Origin: Holophagaceae bacterium UBA706
GTDB taxonomy: Bacteria; Acidobacteriota; Holophagae; Holophagales; Holophagaceae
Length of the DNA: 6,545 bases
Direction of reading: 5' to 3'
Assembly: GCA_002298155.1 (NCBI GenBank)
Contig: DBME01000408.1
Coordinates: 1 to 6,545 of the forward strand
Positions 6,127 to 6,545 of the stretch are shown piece after piece. The translations under genes were made by a program, and so were the position numbers. The notes beneath the pieces were generated by a model that worked only from the letters and a program-made list of their open reading frames with translations, did not search any database and was not told where the DNA came from. Within the stretch, counting starts at the first letter, position 1. Each line of letters begins with the position of its first letter.

Positions 6127-6545
6127 GGTTTCGCCGCCGGAGGATGGGCGATCAGATGCTCGCCGTAGTTCATTTCAGCCAGCGCGATGTGGAAGGCCAG
6201 GGAGGATTCCGCGCCCTGGTTCTCGTTGACCCGGTCGCTGTGGAGACCGTCGCTGCAGCCTCCCGTGCTGAAGTCGTAGAGGGCCAGGCCAAGGTCGTTG
6301 CGCCCGAAGAACCATTCGAAGGCGCGCCGCGCCTCCCGCTTCCAGGCCGGATCCTGGGTCACCTGGAAGGCCTCGAGACAGGCGGCGACCATGGACAGGG
6401 CCTCCACCGGCTGCTGGTCGAAGTCGGCCCGGGCCCCGTCCTTCACATAGAAGCCGTTGCTCCCGATCGGGCGGAAATGCCCGGCCTGCGTCGTCTGGAT
6501 GGAGGTGAGCCACCGCAGGGACTTCAGGCCCGCCTCCAGCGCGCA
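6123..6545 (-). CDS. C-terminal part of a carbohydrate-active protein, probably a glycosyltransferase fusion (partial)
   Basis: The frame is open from the window edge to TGA at 6123-6125, giving the last 140 residues; a GTG at 6446 is internal, since the codons before it read on as coherent protein. The segment is alpha-helical with spaced conserved clusters: FRPIGSNGFYVKDG, then ADFDQQPVEALSMV, FEWFFGRNDLG, LYDFSTGGCSDGLH and VNENQGAESSLAFHIAL. Repeated helix pairs with Trp, Gly and acidic residues at the ends resemble (alpha/alpha) barrel domains of sugar-acting enzymes. From memory, this type of segment occurs as the C-terminal domain of group-1 glycosyltransferases located next to GH130 genes, but the transferase domain itself lies outside the window. 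The 4-base overlap with the GH130 gene argues for joint stoichiometric expression and a shared substrate. Alternative: a stand-alone glycan-processing enzyme. Confidence 0.75.
   Translation of the reverse strand, partial: CALEAGLKSLRWLTSIQTTQAGHFRPIGSNGFYVKDGARADFDQQPVEALSMVAACLEAFQVTQDPAWKREARRAFEWFFGRNDLGLALYDFSTGGCSDGLHSDRVNENQGAESSLAFHIALAEMNYGEHLIAHPPAAKP

Noticed and set aside
4663..6168. A 501-codon open frame on the + strand opposite the GH130 gene
   Set aside because: It is a compositional shadow; the - strand frame has GH130 motifs and a coupled start.

Overview
The window is compact, GC-rich bacterial chromosome with no RNA genes, insertion sequences or CRISPR arrays. Intergenic gaps are short (12 to 107 bases) and codon third positions are strongly G/C. 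The set of a secreted M28 peptidase, a PlsC-like acyltransferase and a GH130 enzyme coupled to a glycosyltransferase-type protein suggests a Gram-negative, free-living organism. A Holophaga/Geothrix-like member of the Acidobacteriota is my best guess, but that is an impression and not a demonstrated assignment.

Left part, + strand: the 3' end of an unrecognised gene (to 450), then a 91-base gap rich in symmetry, then a complete APC-superfamily amino acid permease (542-1909). The permease is bracketed by two related elements, each made of three TACGTA-like hexamers repeating every 8 bases (451-472 and 1903-1924). The second element supplies the stop codon of the permease and also that of the convergent gene beyond it.

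Right part, - strand, read right to left: the 3' end of a gene for a carbohydrate-related protein, probably the C-terminal alpha-helical domain of a glycosyltransferase fusion (6545-6123); a GH130-family glycosidase/phosphorylase-like protein starting inside its stop codon (ATGA overlap); a PlsC-like lysophospholipid acyltransferase; a secreted M28 zinc aminopeptidase; and a small bacterial PH-domain-like protein. All five point the same way with gaps of at most 107 bases, so they could share a transcript, but only the first pair is clearly coupled.

The overlapping pair probably acts together in making or turning over a glycan or oligosaccharide. The acyltransferase could serve the envelope, and the peptidase and permease could serve use of peptides and amino acids. 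These links are inference from gene order.

The less expected signals lie between or at the edges of genes: the paired TACGTA elements, two tandem perfect hairpins filling the gap before the peptidase with its start codon inside one stem, a hairpin on the permease start, and two 8-G tracts within the GH130 gene.
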